Source: Elusimicrobiota bacterium (GTDB taxonomy: Bacteria; Elusimicrobiota; Elusimicrobia; UBA1565; JACRDR01). From it: a stretch of DNA of 64,000 bases. Location: positions 90,284-154,283 of the forward strand of contig JACQBA010000018.1 of NCBI GenBank assembly GCA_016194745.1, written 5' to 3'. Position numbers and translations under genes: made by a program. Every line of letters begins with the position of its first letter. Position 1 is the stretch's first letter. Of this stretch, positions 41,538-49,804 are shown one piece after another. Below the pieces are notes generated by a model. That model saw only the letters and a program-made list of their open reading frames with translations. It was not told where the DNA came from and searched no databases.

Positions 41538-41924
41538 TCAGCCGGCGCTCTCGGCGGGCAGGAGCAGGCGGATCTTCTCCAGGAGGATTGAAATGTCGAA
41601 GGGTTTGGTGAGGCGGTCGTCGGTCGGAATGGCATGCACCGTCTCGGGGGGCAAGGCCGCCGTGCTTGCCGACAGCAGGATGACCGGGATCGCCCGCAGC
41701 GCGGAGTCGGCCTTGATCTGCAGGCAGATCTCGTCGCCTTTCACGTTCGGCAGGAAGTAGTCCAGGATCACCAGATCCGGCTTCGTCTCGCGCACGAGAG
41801 CCAGCACTAGCGAACCTTCCGCAGCCTTCACCACGTCGTAGCCCGCCTTGAGAAGACGCAGAGACAGCATGGCCAGGATGTCCGGGTCGTCGTCCGCGAT
41901 CAAGATCCTGCGCTTGGGGCTCAT
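41538..41924 (-). CDS. Single-domain response regulator (receiver only)
   Basis: 128 aa. The receiver fold is complete: ILIADDDPDIL (acidic pocket D11-D13), phospho-acceptor D55 in LVILDYFLP, LLSAS (switch Ser/Thr) and LTKPFD (conserved Lys). No output domain follows. Its ATG overlaps the stop of the membrane histidine kinase (ATGA), so it is the kinase's cognate partner. Single-domain regulators act by protein contact or as phosphorelay intermediates; the output is not in the window. Confidence 0.93.
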   Translation of the reverse strand: MSPKRRILIADDDPDILAMLSLRLLKAGYDVVKAAEGSLVLALVRETKPDLVILDYFLPNVKGDEICLQIKADSALRAIPVILLSASTAALPPETVHAIPTDDRLTKPFDISILLEKIRLLLPAESAG

Positions 41925-43651
41925 GCGCTCCGGTCCACCGGGAGCGTGAAAAAAAACGTGGCGCCGTCACCGACCTTCGACTGGATGCCTATCTTGCCGT
42001 CGTGGCGTTCGATGATCTTCTTCGAAATGGCGAGTCCCAGCCCCGTGCCGCCCTGTATCGATCGCGTCCCTTCGAGTTGGACGAAGCTCTGGAAAAGCCG
42101 CGTCTGGTCCTCGGGGCTGACGCCCGGTCCCGAATCCTTGACGCTGACGCGCACGTCGCTGCCGTCCATCGCGGTCGACACCGTGATCGGCCCGGCGGTG
42201 AATTTCAAGGCGTTGCTGAGGAGGTTCGTCACCACTTGGGTGATCTTGTCCTTGTCGCAGCGGACCTTCGGCAGATCCTTGGCGACGTTCGTCAAGAGCG
42301 TGATGGACCTGCCTTTGGCAACCGGCTCGAAGCTGATGACGACCTCCTGCACGAGGCGGTTGACGTCCGCCTCGGAGACCCGGAACTCCATCTTTCCGGA
42401 CTCGAGCTTCTGGAAGTCCAAGGTCTCGTTGATCAGCCGCGAGAGCCGGTCGATGCTGCGCTGGGCGGTCACCAGCGCCGAGTTCTGCTCCTCGTTGACT
42501 GGACCGAGCGTCCTGTCGACGATCATATCGATGACCAGCTTGATGGCGGTGAGCGGCGTGCGCAGCTCGTGGGAGACCATGGCCGCGAAGTCGGCTTTGA
42601 TCTGGGCGGCTTCCTGCAGCTTCTCCTCGGCGGCCTTCTGCGCGGTGACGTCCCGGGCGATGCCGATGACGCCGACGATCTTTCCCTGCGGATCGCGGTA
42701 CGGCGCCTTCGACGATTGGAACGTCTTCGTCCCGGCGGGAAGGGCGACCGAGTACTCATAGACCTTGGGCCGGCCGCTCTGGATGATCTCCTGGTCGCTG
42801 GCCTTGAGCCGAGCAAACGTCTCCGGCGAGAATAGCTCCGAGTCGGTCTTGCCGATGATCCCGTCGAGGGGGCGGCCGATCATCTTGGCTCCCGAGGTGT
42901 TCATCATCAGGTAGCGGCTTTCGGCGTCCTTGACGAACACCGAGTCGCTCGAGCCCTCGATGACGACCTCCATGAGGACGGTGCTGTTGCGCAGGTCCAG
43001 CTCTTTCTTCTGGCGGTCGGCGATCTCTTTAGAGAGCCTGAGAAGGATGACCAAGATGATGAGTCCGCTGGCCATCGTCAAGGCGTACTGGAGGATGCGC
43101 GTGCGGCGGTAGCCGATCTGGCCTTCCTCCGCGCGCAGCTGCAGGACTCCCTCCTCGTATCGCGTCATCGATGTCAGCAGCCCATGGATGCGGGTGTCTA
43201 ATGTCCGTGCCCTCGCCATCAACGAGGCGCTCTTGCGAGGGTCCAGGCCTCCCCGCGCCTGCGCCTTCAGCAGATCGTCCATGACCGAGAGTCTCGCGCC
43301 GACCAGGTCCTCGAGGCGCAAGACGTTTTTCTGCTGGAAGGCGCTGTCGCGGGTCAAATCCCGTAGCGCGGCGAGGGCCGAATGGGCGTCGGCCGCGGAG
43401 TGGCGGTGCTCGAGGATGTAGCTCGGCTCTCCCGTGATCTGGTACGCCCGTCGGTTGGCGGACGCGCGGGAGACGGCCGATGACAGGGATTCTATGGTCC
43501 GGATCACGTCGTAGGTGTGCTCCACCCAGAGGGCGCTTCGCTGCATCCCCTGCGAGTATCGATTCAGGGCCCGCTGGCCGAAGGCGAGCAGCAGCCCCGC
43601 GACGGCGAAGCCGATACCCGGGTACCAAAGGCTGTCCTTATCGAAGCGCAT
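41921..43651 (-). CDS. Membrane sensor histidine kinase (CHASE3-like, PAS)
   Basis: 576 aa. Membrane helices lie at about 10-28 and 185-205. The helical periplasmic region between them (ASANRRAYQITGEPSYILEH) has the CHASE3 pattern. A PAS domain spans about 225-345 (VFVKDAESRYLMMNTSGAKM). HisKA has phospho-acceptor H361 in SHELRTPL. HATPase_c follows, with NLLSNALKF, DSGPGVS and GTGLGLAI (about 460-570). It autophosphorylates in response to an unknown envelope or cytosolic signal and passes phosphate to the overlapping receiver protein. A weak TAGATT lies nine bases upstream of the ATG. It is separated from the upstream gene by an intrinsic terminator. Confidence 0.93.
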   Translation of the reverse strand: MRFDKDSLWYPGIGFAVAGLLLAFGQRALNRYSQGMQRSALWVEHTYDVIRTIESLSSAVSRASANRRAYQITGEPSYILEHRHSAADAHSALAALRDLTRDSAFQQKNVLRLEDLVGARLSVMDDLLKAQARGGLDPRKSASLMARARTLDTRIHGLLTSMTRYEEGVLQLRAEEGQIGYRRTRILQYALTMASGLIILVILLRLSKEIADRQKKELDLRNSTVLMEVVIEGSSDSVFVKDAESRYLMMNTSGAKMIGRPLDGIIGKTDSELFSPETFARLKASDQEIIQSGRPKVYEYSVALPAGTKTFQSSKAPYRDPQGKIVGVIGIARDVTAQKAAEEKLQEAAQIKADFAAMVSHELRTPLTAIKLVIDMIVDRTLGPVNEEQNSALVTAQRSIDRLSRLINETLDFQKLESGKMEFRVSEADVNRLVQEVVISFEPVAKGRSITLLTNVAKDLPKVRCDKDKITQVVTNLLSNALKFTAGPITVSTAMDGSDVRVSVKDSGPGVSPEDQTRLFQSFVQLEGTRSIQGGTGLGLAISKKIIERHDGKIGIQSKVGDGATFFFTLPVDRSA

Positions 43652-43668
43652 TCTTCGCCCAATCTAGC

Positions 43669-43704
43669 AAAAAGAAGCCGCCCCTGCGCGAGGCGCAGGG
43701 GCGG
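43669..43704 (-). terminator. Rho-independent terminator of the exported unknown gene
   Basis: A perfect 12-base-pair stem (CCGCCCCTGCGC / GCGCAGGGGCGG, 43678-43704) with a three-base loop is followed on the minus strand by CTTCTTTTTG. It lies 25 bases after the stop at 43729, upstream of the histidine kinase. Confidence 0.9.
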
Positions 43705-43728
43705 TGGGTGGTCGTGCTGGAGTAGGTC

Positions 43729-44499
43729 CTAGAACTTGCGGTGCGCCTCGATCAAGAACGTGACGGTGTCCTTCCCGCCCGGCACGGTCAGCCAGCCGTT
43801 CATCTGGGCCACAGTCGACTCATCGGCGGCGCTCCAGACTCCGATCCGGTTGGCGGCCACGCCCGTCGCGGCCACCTTCTCGATCTTTAGCGACTCGTGC
43901 GACGAGAGGCACGCGCCGTAGTAGAGGTTGAAGTCTTCCGCGGTCTCGAGCGCCCGGATGAAGTGAGGGATCTCGCAGGAATCGACCACGGTCTGGAGCG
44001 AGCTCTGGACCTGGGTGTGGACCTTGTCCGCCTTGAGCACCCGGACCGGGTGATTGAACACCCGTCCCTCGCGGATGGCGAGCGAGTGGTGGATGTCGCG
44101 GATGAAGCGGCTGTCCGACGCCTGCGTCACCTTCTCGATCCGGATCTGGATGCCGTTGGTCATGTTCGGCCCTTCGCTGATAGGGCCGGACTTGGCCGCC
44201 GCGGTCATCGCGTAGCGCTGCGAGATCGCGACCATGCAGGGCTGCAGCTTTTCGACGCTCTCGGCGAGCGTGAGCGGGCGATAGGTGCGGATGTCCACGA
44301 CGCGGCACTCCGCGACCTCTTCGAACACGTCGACGGGGTGCAGAATCTTCGCCGGCTGGGTCATTTCCTTAGGAAAGGCCGAAACGGTGTTCAGATCGGC
44401 TTGGCGAGCCAAGGACTCAAGGCTCGCGGCGCGTGCCGCCGCTGGGATCAAGATCACGAGCGCGGCCAGCGCAAGGTTGTGGCGTACTTTTTCGTTCAT
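43729..44499 (-). CDS. Exported protein of unknown function
   Basis: 256 aa from ATG 44499, which has AGGAGG eight bases upstream (complement of 44508-44513); the longer ORF to 44544 is therefore not used. Signal peptide MNEKVRHNLALAALVILIPA with cleavage after ARAA. The mature domain has three or four scattered Cys (EVAECRVVDI, VVDSCEIPHF, YYGACLSSHE) and mixed alpha/beta character. I recognise no family. It is a single-gene unit with a strong terminator behind it and an FNR/CRP-type palindrome about 104 bases before the start. A periplasmic location is likely; function is not assignable. Confidence 0.7.
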   Translation of the reverse strand: MNEKVRHNLALAALVILIPAAARAASLESLARQADLNTVSAFPKEMTQPAKILHPVDVFEEVAECRVVDIRTYRPLTLAESVEKLQPCMVAISQRYAMTAAAKSGPISEGPNMTNGIQIRIEKVTQASDSRFIRDIHHSLAIREGRVFNHPVRVLKADKVHTQVQSSLQTVVDSCEIPHFIRALETAEDFNLYYGACLSSHESLKIEKVAATGVAANRIGVWSAADESTVAQMNGWLTVPGGKDTVTFLIEAHRKF

Positions 44500-44602
44500 C
44501 GGTGCTGCCTCCTGTGGGGCCCGAAACATCCTGGGTCTCTTCATGCCTGGAGTTTACCCAAAGGTCCCATAATGTAAGTACGATCTAGGTCAATGCCGTC
44601 AG

Positions 44603-44616
44603 TTGATCGAGATCAA
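44603..44616 (-). promoter_or_regulatory. FNR/CRP-family operator (TTGAT-N4-ATCAA) upstream of 44499
   Basis: TTGATCGAGATCAA is an exact match to the FNR/Dnr-type consensus palindrome TTGAT-N4-ATCAA. Twenty-two bases further towards the gene lies TACTTA, where the -10 would fall if the site were centred at -41.5 (class II activation). A TTGACC also lies in between. The fit is by eye only. Confidence 0.5.
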
Positions 44617-44670
44617 TCATGCGTCCGTCACATGGGCGTGACGTTTTTGTTGATCGTCGACGAGTGCGGG

Positions 44671-46155
44671 CTATTTTCTCTTTAGTTTGCGGATGAAGGC
44701 GAGGGCGGCGTCCTTGTCCTTGACCTCGCCGGCGGCCTGCGCTTCCTGCAGTTTGTCCAGAATCCGGCCGACCGCGGGGCCGGGCTTGATGCGCAGCGCG
44801 CGCATGACCACGTTTCCGTTCAGAAGCCGCGGGGGCGCGACGACGGTCTCCCTCAAGTGCAGGTAGTTGCGCAGCAGGAAATTCAAGACTTGAAGATGCT
44901 TGAGGGTCTTCAGGGTGTCGGGATGCCGCTGCGTGCTCCGGGGCTTGTACGTGTTTGGATTGGCCGAGGCGTCCGGGACGATGGCGCGCAGCTTGGCGGG
45001 CGTCAGGTAGCTGGCGTGGTCGGCCCAGCAGACGAGAAGGAGACTGACGCCCCTTGGGCCGAGGTCCTTGAAGAAGCGGTGCACCGCCTTGTTGGAGACG
45101 GTCGCGTTCGCCGCCAGGTTCCCCGGCCGAAGGTGGTGGCGGATGCATAGGGCGACCGTGTCGATCTCGTCGCGGGAGCAGCGGAGGGTCTTGAGAATCT
45201 CCGTCGCCATCCTCGCGCCGACGCTGTCGTGCAGGAAGAACCGGAGGCGGCCGCCGATGCGTTTGGCGGTGGCGGGCTTGGCGACGTCGTGGAGCAGGAT
45301 CGCCAGGCGGAGGAGCGCGTGCTTCGACGCGATGCCCCCCTCCGCGGAATAGTGTCGCAGGAGCTCCTCCGCGAGGCCCGGGAACGCGAAGTTCGGGTTC
45401 TGAAGGATCGTGTCCATCCTCTCGACGCAGTCGAGCGTATGGCGCAGGACGCCCCCCTCTCCATAATAGACGGTGGCGCAGCGCCGGGACGCCTCGAGGT
45501 CCGGGAAGAGCGCCGTCAAGAGGCCGGTCTCGTCCATCCTCCGAAGCCACACGTGGCAAGGGGACACCGAAAGTAGCGCCATCAGCTCCTGGCGCACCCG
45601 CTCTCCCGCCGGCGCGCCGACGCGCTTTCGATGGGCGCGGATGTGCTTGAGCGTGGCGGGCTCGATGGTCAAGTCGAGCTGGGCCGCAATCCGAAAGGCG
45701 CGCAGCAGGCGCAGCGGATCCTCGATGAAGACCTTGGGGTCGTCCGCGCGGAGCGTCCTCGACCGGACGTCCTTGAGGCCGCCGCGCGGATCGATCAAGA
45801 CGCCGCCCGCGATCGGCGCGGCCATGGCGTTGACCGTGAAATCACGCCGCAGGAGATCCTCATGGATGTCCTTGCCTTGGACCTCCGCGACGTCGATCTG
45901 CCGCAGCGGCGCGAAGACGCCGTCGCGCAGGACGATGCGGTAGACGCGCGTCTCCTCGTCCAGAGCGACCAGCGTGCCGCCGGCCTCGCGCGCGATCGCC
46001 TCGGCCAGCGCGCGGGCCGGCCCCTGGTAAGCGAGGTCCAAGTCGGCGATCGGGCGGCCGAGCACGGCGTCGCGGACGCTCCCTCCGACGACGAACAGCG
46101 GGCCCTGAGCGAGGGGCCTGAGGAGATCGAGGACGGGCCCGAGCTCCCGCGCCAG
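44671..46155 (-). CDS. cca: CCA-adding enzyme / poly(A) polymerase-type nucleotidyltransferase with HD domain
   Basis: About 494 aa. The head domain opens with PLFVVGGSVRDAVLG (GGxVRD motif) and ADLDLAYQG (metal-binding DxD), then RRDFTVNAMAAPI and DPLRLLRAFRIAAQL (neck). The C-terminal part holds an HD phosphohydrolase domain (RHTLDCVERMD, ILLHDVAKP, IRHHLRPGN). This is class II tRNA nucleotidyltransferase/poly(A) polymerase architecture; it adds or repairs the tRNA 3' CCA. No ATG, GTG or TTG lies between the end of the acyl-CoA ligase gene and the GGxVRD motif in frame. I place the start at CTG 46155, two bases after the ligase TAG, as the likeliest choice. Confidence 0.85.
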   Translation of the reverse strand: MARELGPVLDLLRPLAQGPLFVVGGSVRDAVLGRPIADLDLAYQGPARALAEAIAREAGGTLVALDEETRVYRIVLRDGVFAPLRQIDVAEVQGKDIHEDLLRRDFTVNAMAAPIAGGVLIDPRGGLKDVRSRTLRADDPKVFIEDPLRLLRAFRIAAQLDLTIEPATLKHIRAHRKRVGAPAGERVRQELMALLSVSPCHVWLRRMDETGLLTALFPDLEASRRCATVYYGEGGVLRHTLDCVERMDTILQNPNFAFPGLAEELLRHYSAEGGIASKHALLRLAILLHDVAKPATAKRIGGRLRFFLHDSVGARMATEILKTLRCSRDEIDTVALCIRHHLRPGNLAANATVSNKAVHRFFKDLGPRGVSLLLVCWADHASYLTPAKLRAIVPDASANPNTYKPRSTQRHPDTLKTLKHLQVLNFLLRNYLHLRETVVAPPRLLNGNVVMRALRIKPGPAVGRILDKLQEAQAAGEVKDKDAALAFIRKLKRK

Positions 46156-46157
46156 GC

Positions 46158-47780
46158 CTACGCTTTCTCGAGCTCGCGTTGCCGTAGCACCCTCTTGAGC
46201 ACCTTTTGCAGAGCGTTCTTCGGCAGGCTGTCGATGATCTCGATGTCCCGCGGCCGCTTGTAGGCGTCCAGCTTCTGGCGGCAGAACTGCATGAGCTCGG
46301 ACTTGGTGGCCGAAGATCCTTTCCGGAGGACGATGAACGCTTTGATCAGCTCGTCGGCGTCGGGGCCGGGGATGCCGATCAATGCGACTTCCTCGACGTC
46401 CGGGTGCGCCGCGATGACCTGCTCCACTTGGGCGGAAAACACCTTGAGCCCCTTCACGATGATCATGTCCTTCTTCCGGTCGCGCAGGTATAGGTAGCCC
46501 TCTTCGTCCAGGACGCCGATGTCCCCGCTTTTGAACCAGCCGTCCTTGGTAAATGTCTCTTTCGTCGCGTCCGGCTTGTTGTGGTAGCCGAGCATGATAT
46601 TGGGGCCCTGAATGCACACCTCGCCTTCCTGGCCGACGGGCAGCGGCGTCTCGTCGTCGGCGATGATCCTGAGCCGGACGTCGGGGATCGCCTTGCCGAC
46701 CGAACCGGCGCGAGGGCCTCCGGGAGGGTTGATCGTGGCGACGGGGCTCGTCTCGGTGAGGCCGTAGCCTTCCAAGATGGGCAGACGCATCGCGGCTTGG
46801 AACGCCTTGGCCGTCTCGACGCCGAGAGGCGCCGCGCCGCTGATGCAGAAGCGCACCTTGCGGAAGAACCAGTAGCGGAGGACGAACTTCTTGAACCCGC
46901 ATGCTTCCTTCGCGATGACCGAGTAGACCGGCGGCACGGCGGCGAACACCGACACGCCGTGCTTGCCCATCTGCTTGAGCCACGGGGTCGCCGGGGCGAT
47001 CGCCGGCGAAATCACGTTCTTGGCGCCGGCGCTCAGCGACACGAGCACGCATCCGGTCCACGCAAACGTGTGGAACATCGGCAGGATCGTCAGGGCGACG
47101 TCCTTATGGGTGACGCCGAGCCATTCGCGGGAGGCCTCGCAATTGGAGTGGATATTGGCGTGGGTTAGCATGACGCCCTTTGGAGTGCCCGTGGTCCCGG
47201 AGGTGTACAGGATGGCGGCGACGTCCCCCGCCCGAGCGGCCGGCGCGGGCGCCGGCTCGGCCGGCGCACCGTCGACGAAGGCCGCGAAGCTCTCGACGCC
47301 GTCGGCGGGCGCGCCGTCCGTCGTCCAGACCGACTTGAGCTTGGGCAGCGCCTTGCGGGCGGCGAGCAGGCCCTTGAGGAACTCCTGCTGGGTCACGACG
47401 CCGGCGGCCGAGCAGTCGTCGAGCATGAAGCGGAGCTCCTCCGGCTTCGTCACGAGGAAATTGATCGGGACGGCGACGGCGCCGATGCGCGCGAGGCCGA
47501 AATAGGCGACGATGAACTCCGGCGAATTGCGCAGCACGATCGCGACGCAGTCGCCCTTGCCGATGCCGCGGGCGCGGAACGCCGCGGCCGCCCGGTGCAC
47601 TCGCTCCCGGAGCCGTTCGAACGTCCAGCTGTCCTCGCCGATGACCAGCGCCGTCCGGGTGGGCCAGCGGGCGGCGGCGCCGTCGATGAGCCGGTCCAGC
47701 GTGGCGGCGCCGTCGGAAGGCGTCCCGTTGCGGGTCATGGGTTCCGCGGGTGCGGGCCGGGATTCGGTCGAACTTGGCAT
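46158..47780 (-). CDS. Long-chain acyl-CoA ligase (AMP-binding, FadD-like)
   Basis: 540 aa ANL-superfamily enzyme. Core motifs are ILYTSGTTGTPKGVMLTHAN (P-loop, about 195-214), EGYGLTETSP (A5), GWFKSGDIGVLDEEGYLYL (A7), DRKKDMIIVKG (A8 hinge) and the C-terminal catalytic Lys in SLPKNALQKVLKR. It activates a carboxylic acid as acyl-AMP and then forms the CoA thioester. The general layout fits medium/long-chain fatty acids, but aryl or dicarboxylic acids cannot be excluded. It lies 29 bases downstream of the last permease gene of the peptide operon, so it may be read through from it. Its TAG is two bases from the proposed cca start. Confidence 0.93.
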   Translation of the reverse strand: MPSSTESRPAPAEPMTRNGTPSDGAATLDRLIDGAAARWPTRTALVIGEDSWTFERLRERVHRAAAAFRARGIGKGDCVAIVLRNSPEFIVAYFGLARIGAVAVPINFLVTKPEELRFMLDDCSAAGVVTQQEFLKGLLAARKALPKLKSVWTTDGAPADGVESFAAFVDGAPAEPAPAPAARAGDVAAILYTSGTTGTPKGVMLTHANIHSNCEASREWLGVTHKDVALTILPMFHTFAWTGCVLVSLSAGAKNVISPAIAPATPWLKQMGKHGVSVFAAVPPVYSVIAKEACGFKKFVLRYWFFRKVRFCISGAAPLGVETAKAFQAAMRLPILEGYGLTETSPVATINPPGGPRAGSVGKAIPDVRLRIIADDETPLPVGQEGEVCIQGPNIMLGYHNKPDATKETFTKDGWFKSGDIGVLDEEGYLYLRDRKKDMIIVKGLKVFSAQVEQVIAAHPDVEEVALIGIPGPDADELIKAFIVLRKGSSATKSELMQFCRQKLDAYKRPRDIEIIDSLPKNALQKVLKRVLRQRELEKA

Positions 47781-47809
47781 GCATCTACCCCCATTGGCTT
47801 AAGGTGAGA

Positions 47810-48721
47810 TTATTTCTGTCTCGGATCGAGGATGTCTCTCAGCGCGTCTCCCATGAGGTTCCAGCCGAGCACGAAGAAGAAGATCGCGGTCCCCGGGATG
47901 AACAGCGTGTGCCAGAAAGCGAAGGGATTGCCCGAGCTTCCGAGGATCCAGTTGCGCGACAGCGAGATGAGCTGTCCCCAGTCGGCGTATCCGAGCGGCG
48001 CGCCGAGACCGAGGAAGCTCAAGGCCGCCGCCGTGATCACGATCGAGCCGAGCTCGAGAGACGCCACCACGAGGAGCGGGTAGATGCAGTTCGGCAGGAT
48101 GTGCCGGAACATGATCCGGAGGTCCGTCGCGCCGAGGGCCTTGGCCGCGAGCACGTATTCGCGCTCCTTGATGGAGAGGACGTCGCCTCTCAGGAGGCGG
48201 GCGTACGACGGCCACGCCACGACCGCGACCGCGATGAGGACTTTCTGTAAGCTCGGCCCGAGCACCGCCACGATGACGACCGCGAGGATGATCCCCGGGA
48301 GGGCCAAGATCACGTCGGTAAAGCGCATCAGGACCTCGTCGACCCAGCCGCCGTAGAATCCCGCGAGGCCGCCGATGAGGATGCCGATGAGAAGGGCGGT
48401 AGCCGTGACCGACAGCGCGACCTGGAACGCCGTGCGAGTTCCCCAGACCATGCCGTAATAGAGGTCGTACTGCTGCTCCGTCGTGCCGAAGCGGTGCTTG
48501 ACGGCCTTAGGGCCGTACCAATCCGCCAGCGTCGGCTTCACCGGGTCGGGGCTGTAGCCGTCCTGCGGGATGAGGTAGTTGTCTCGCGAATTGGGCGCGG
48601 GCGGCGCGAGCACCGGGGCGAGCGCCGCGACGACCACGAACGAGAGGACGATGCAGCAGCCGAGGATCGACATCGGCTTCTTGCGGAGCTTCTTCCAGAT
48701 CTCCTGGAGCTTTTCCTTCAT
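47810..48721 (-). CDS. dppC: Dipeptide/oligopeptide ABC transporter permease (DppC/OppC-like)
   Basis: 303 aa with an N-terminal cytoplasmic segment (MKEKLQEIWKKLRKKPMSIL), OppC_N-type first helix and five further helices. The FGTTEQQYDLYYGMVWGTR block and the EAA loop (YVLAAKALGATDLRIMFRHI) that couples to the ATPase are both present. GLGAPLGYADWGQLI is a typical C-terminal motif. Its ATG at 48721 overlaps the dppB-like stop (ATGA). With the neighbouring permease it forms the inner-membrane channel for peptides. Longer upstream ORF sequence is shadow. Confidence 0.93.
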   Translation of the reverse strand: MKEKLQEIWKKLRKKPMSILGCCIVLSFVVVAALAPVLAPPAPNSRDNYLIPQDGYSPDPVKPTLADWYGPKAVKHRFGTTEQQYDLYYGMVWGTRTAFQVALSVTATALLIGILIGGLAGFYGGWVDEVLMRFTDVILALPGIILAVVIVAVLGPSLQKVLIAVAVVAWPSYARLLRGDVLSIKEREYVLAAKALGATDLRIMFRHILPNCIYPLLVVASLELGSIVITAAALSFLGLGAPLGYADWGQLISLSRNWILGSSGNPFAFWHTLFIPGTAIFFFVLGWNLMGDALRDILDPRQK

Positions 48722-49794
48722 TGCACTCGGATCCTCGGGTCTACGACCGCGTAAACGATGTCGGAGATCATGTTCGCGACGACGAAGAGCATCGCGGAAA
48801 GGAGCGCCGAGCCGAGCACGCCCGGGACGTCGAGCTGCTGCGCCGCGTTGACGCCCCAGCGGCCGATGCCGGGATAGTCGAAGACGGTCTCGGTGATGAC
48901 GACGCCGCCGAGCAGGCGAACGAACAAGAGGCTCGAGAGCGTCACCACCGGGATGAGCGCGTTCCGGCGGGCGTGCTTGCCGACCACGACCCGCTCCGGC
49001 AGGCCCTTCGCCCGCGCCGTGCGGACGTAATCCTTGCTGAGCTCCTCGAGCATCGACGAGCGAGTGATGCGCACGAGCAAGGCCACGCTGATGTACATGA
49101 GCGTCACGCCGGGAAGGATGAGATGCTTTAAGACGTCCCAAAAGACGGCCAAGTTTCGGTTCAGCAGGGAGTCCAGAAGAAGAAAGCCCGTATAGTGGTT
49201 GAACTTCGCGGCGTCATGTACGAGCATGTCGATGTCGAGGCTGTATCGCCCCGGCGGGAAGTACTGCAGCTTTCCGTAGAAGATCATGAGCAGCAGGAGG
49301 CCCAGCACGAAGGACGGCAGCGAGTATCCCGTGATGGCGATGAACCTGGACAGGTGATCTACGAACTTGTCCTTGTGAACCGCCGACAGCGTCCCGAACC
49401 AGATGCCGAACGCCATGATGGGAATGAACGCCATGAGCGTGAGCTCGAGCGTCGCGGGAAAGAACGACTGTATCGCCTCGAACACGGGCATCTTCGCCGT
49501 CTCGGAATAGCCCAAGTCCGGCGTCTTGAACTGGAGCGGGAACCCCTTTCCGTCTGCGGGGGCTCCGATCGGCAGGACCTGCTTCAGCCAGACCCAGTAC
49601 TGCACGGGCATGGGGTCGCGCAAGTGGTACTTCTGGATGACCTGCTCGAGGGCGGAGAGCTGCCGCGGGTCCTTGACGTAGAGCGCGGCGCGCATCTCCG
49701 GCGAGAGGAACTGCAGCAGCGTGAACAGCAGGATGGTCACGCCCGCCATGACGAGCGGGAGCATGGCCAGCCGCTTGGCGAAGAACTTGATCAT
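48718..49794 (-). CDS. dppB: Dipeptide/oligopeptide ABC transporter permease (DppB/OppB-like)
   Basis: 358 aa with six helices. The N-terminal MIKFFAKRLAMLPLVMAGVT is typical of the DppB family. The EAA loop DYVRTARAKGLPERVVVGKH (about 257-276) and the C-terminal VFDYPGIGRWGVNAAQQLD are conserved. The periplasmic region of about 60 residues after the first helix is normal for OppB. It sits 10 bases after the third binding-protein gene and overlaps dppC. It pairs with DppC-like and the two ATPases encoded 8 kb upstream in the same operon. Confidence 0.93.
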   Translation of the reverse strand: MIKFFAKRLAMLPLVMAGVTILLFTLLQFLSPEMRAALYVKDPRQLSALEQVIQKYHLRDPMPVQYWVWLKQVLPIGAPADGKGFPLQFKTPDLGYSETAKMPVFEAIQSFFPATLELTLMAFIPIMAFGIWFGTLSAVHKDKFVDHLSRFIAITGYSLPSFVLGLLLLMIFYGKLQYFPPGRYSLDIDMLVHDAAKFNHYTGFLLLDSLLNRNLAVFWDVLKHLILPGVTLMYISVALLVRITRSSMLEELSKDYVRTARAKGLPERVVVGKHARRNALIPVVTLSSLLFVRLLGGVVITETVFDYPGIGRWGVNAAQQLDVPGVLGSALLSAMLFVVANMISDIVYAVVDPRIRVQ

Positions 49795-49804
49795 GTCCGG
49801 TCCC

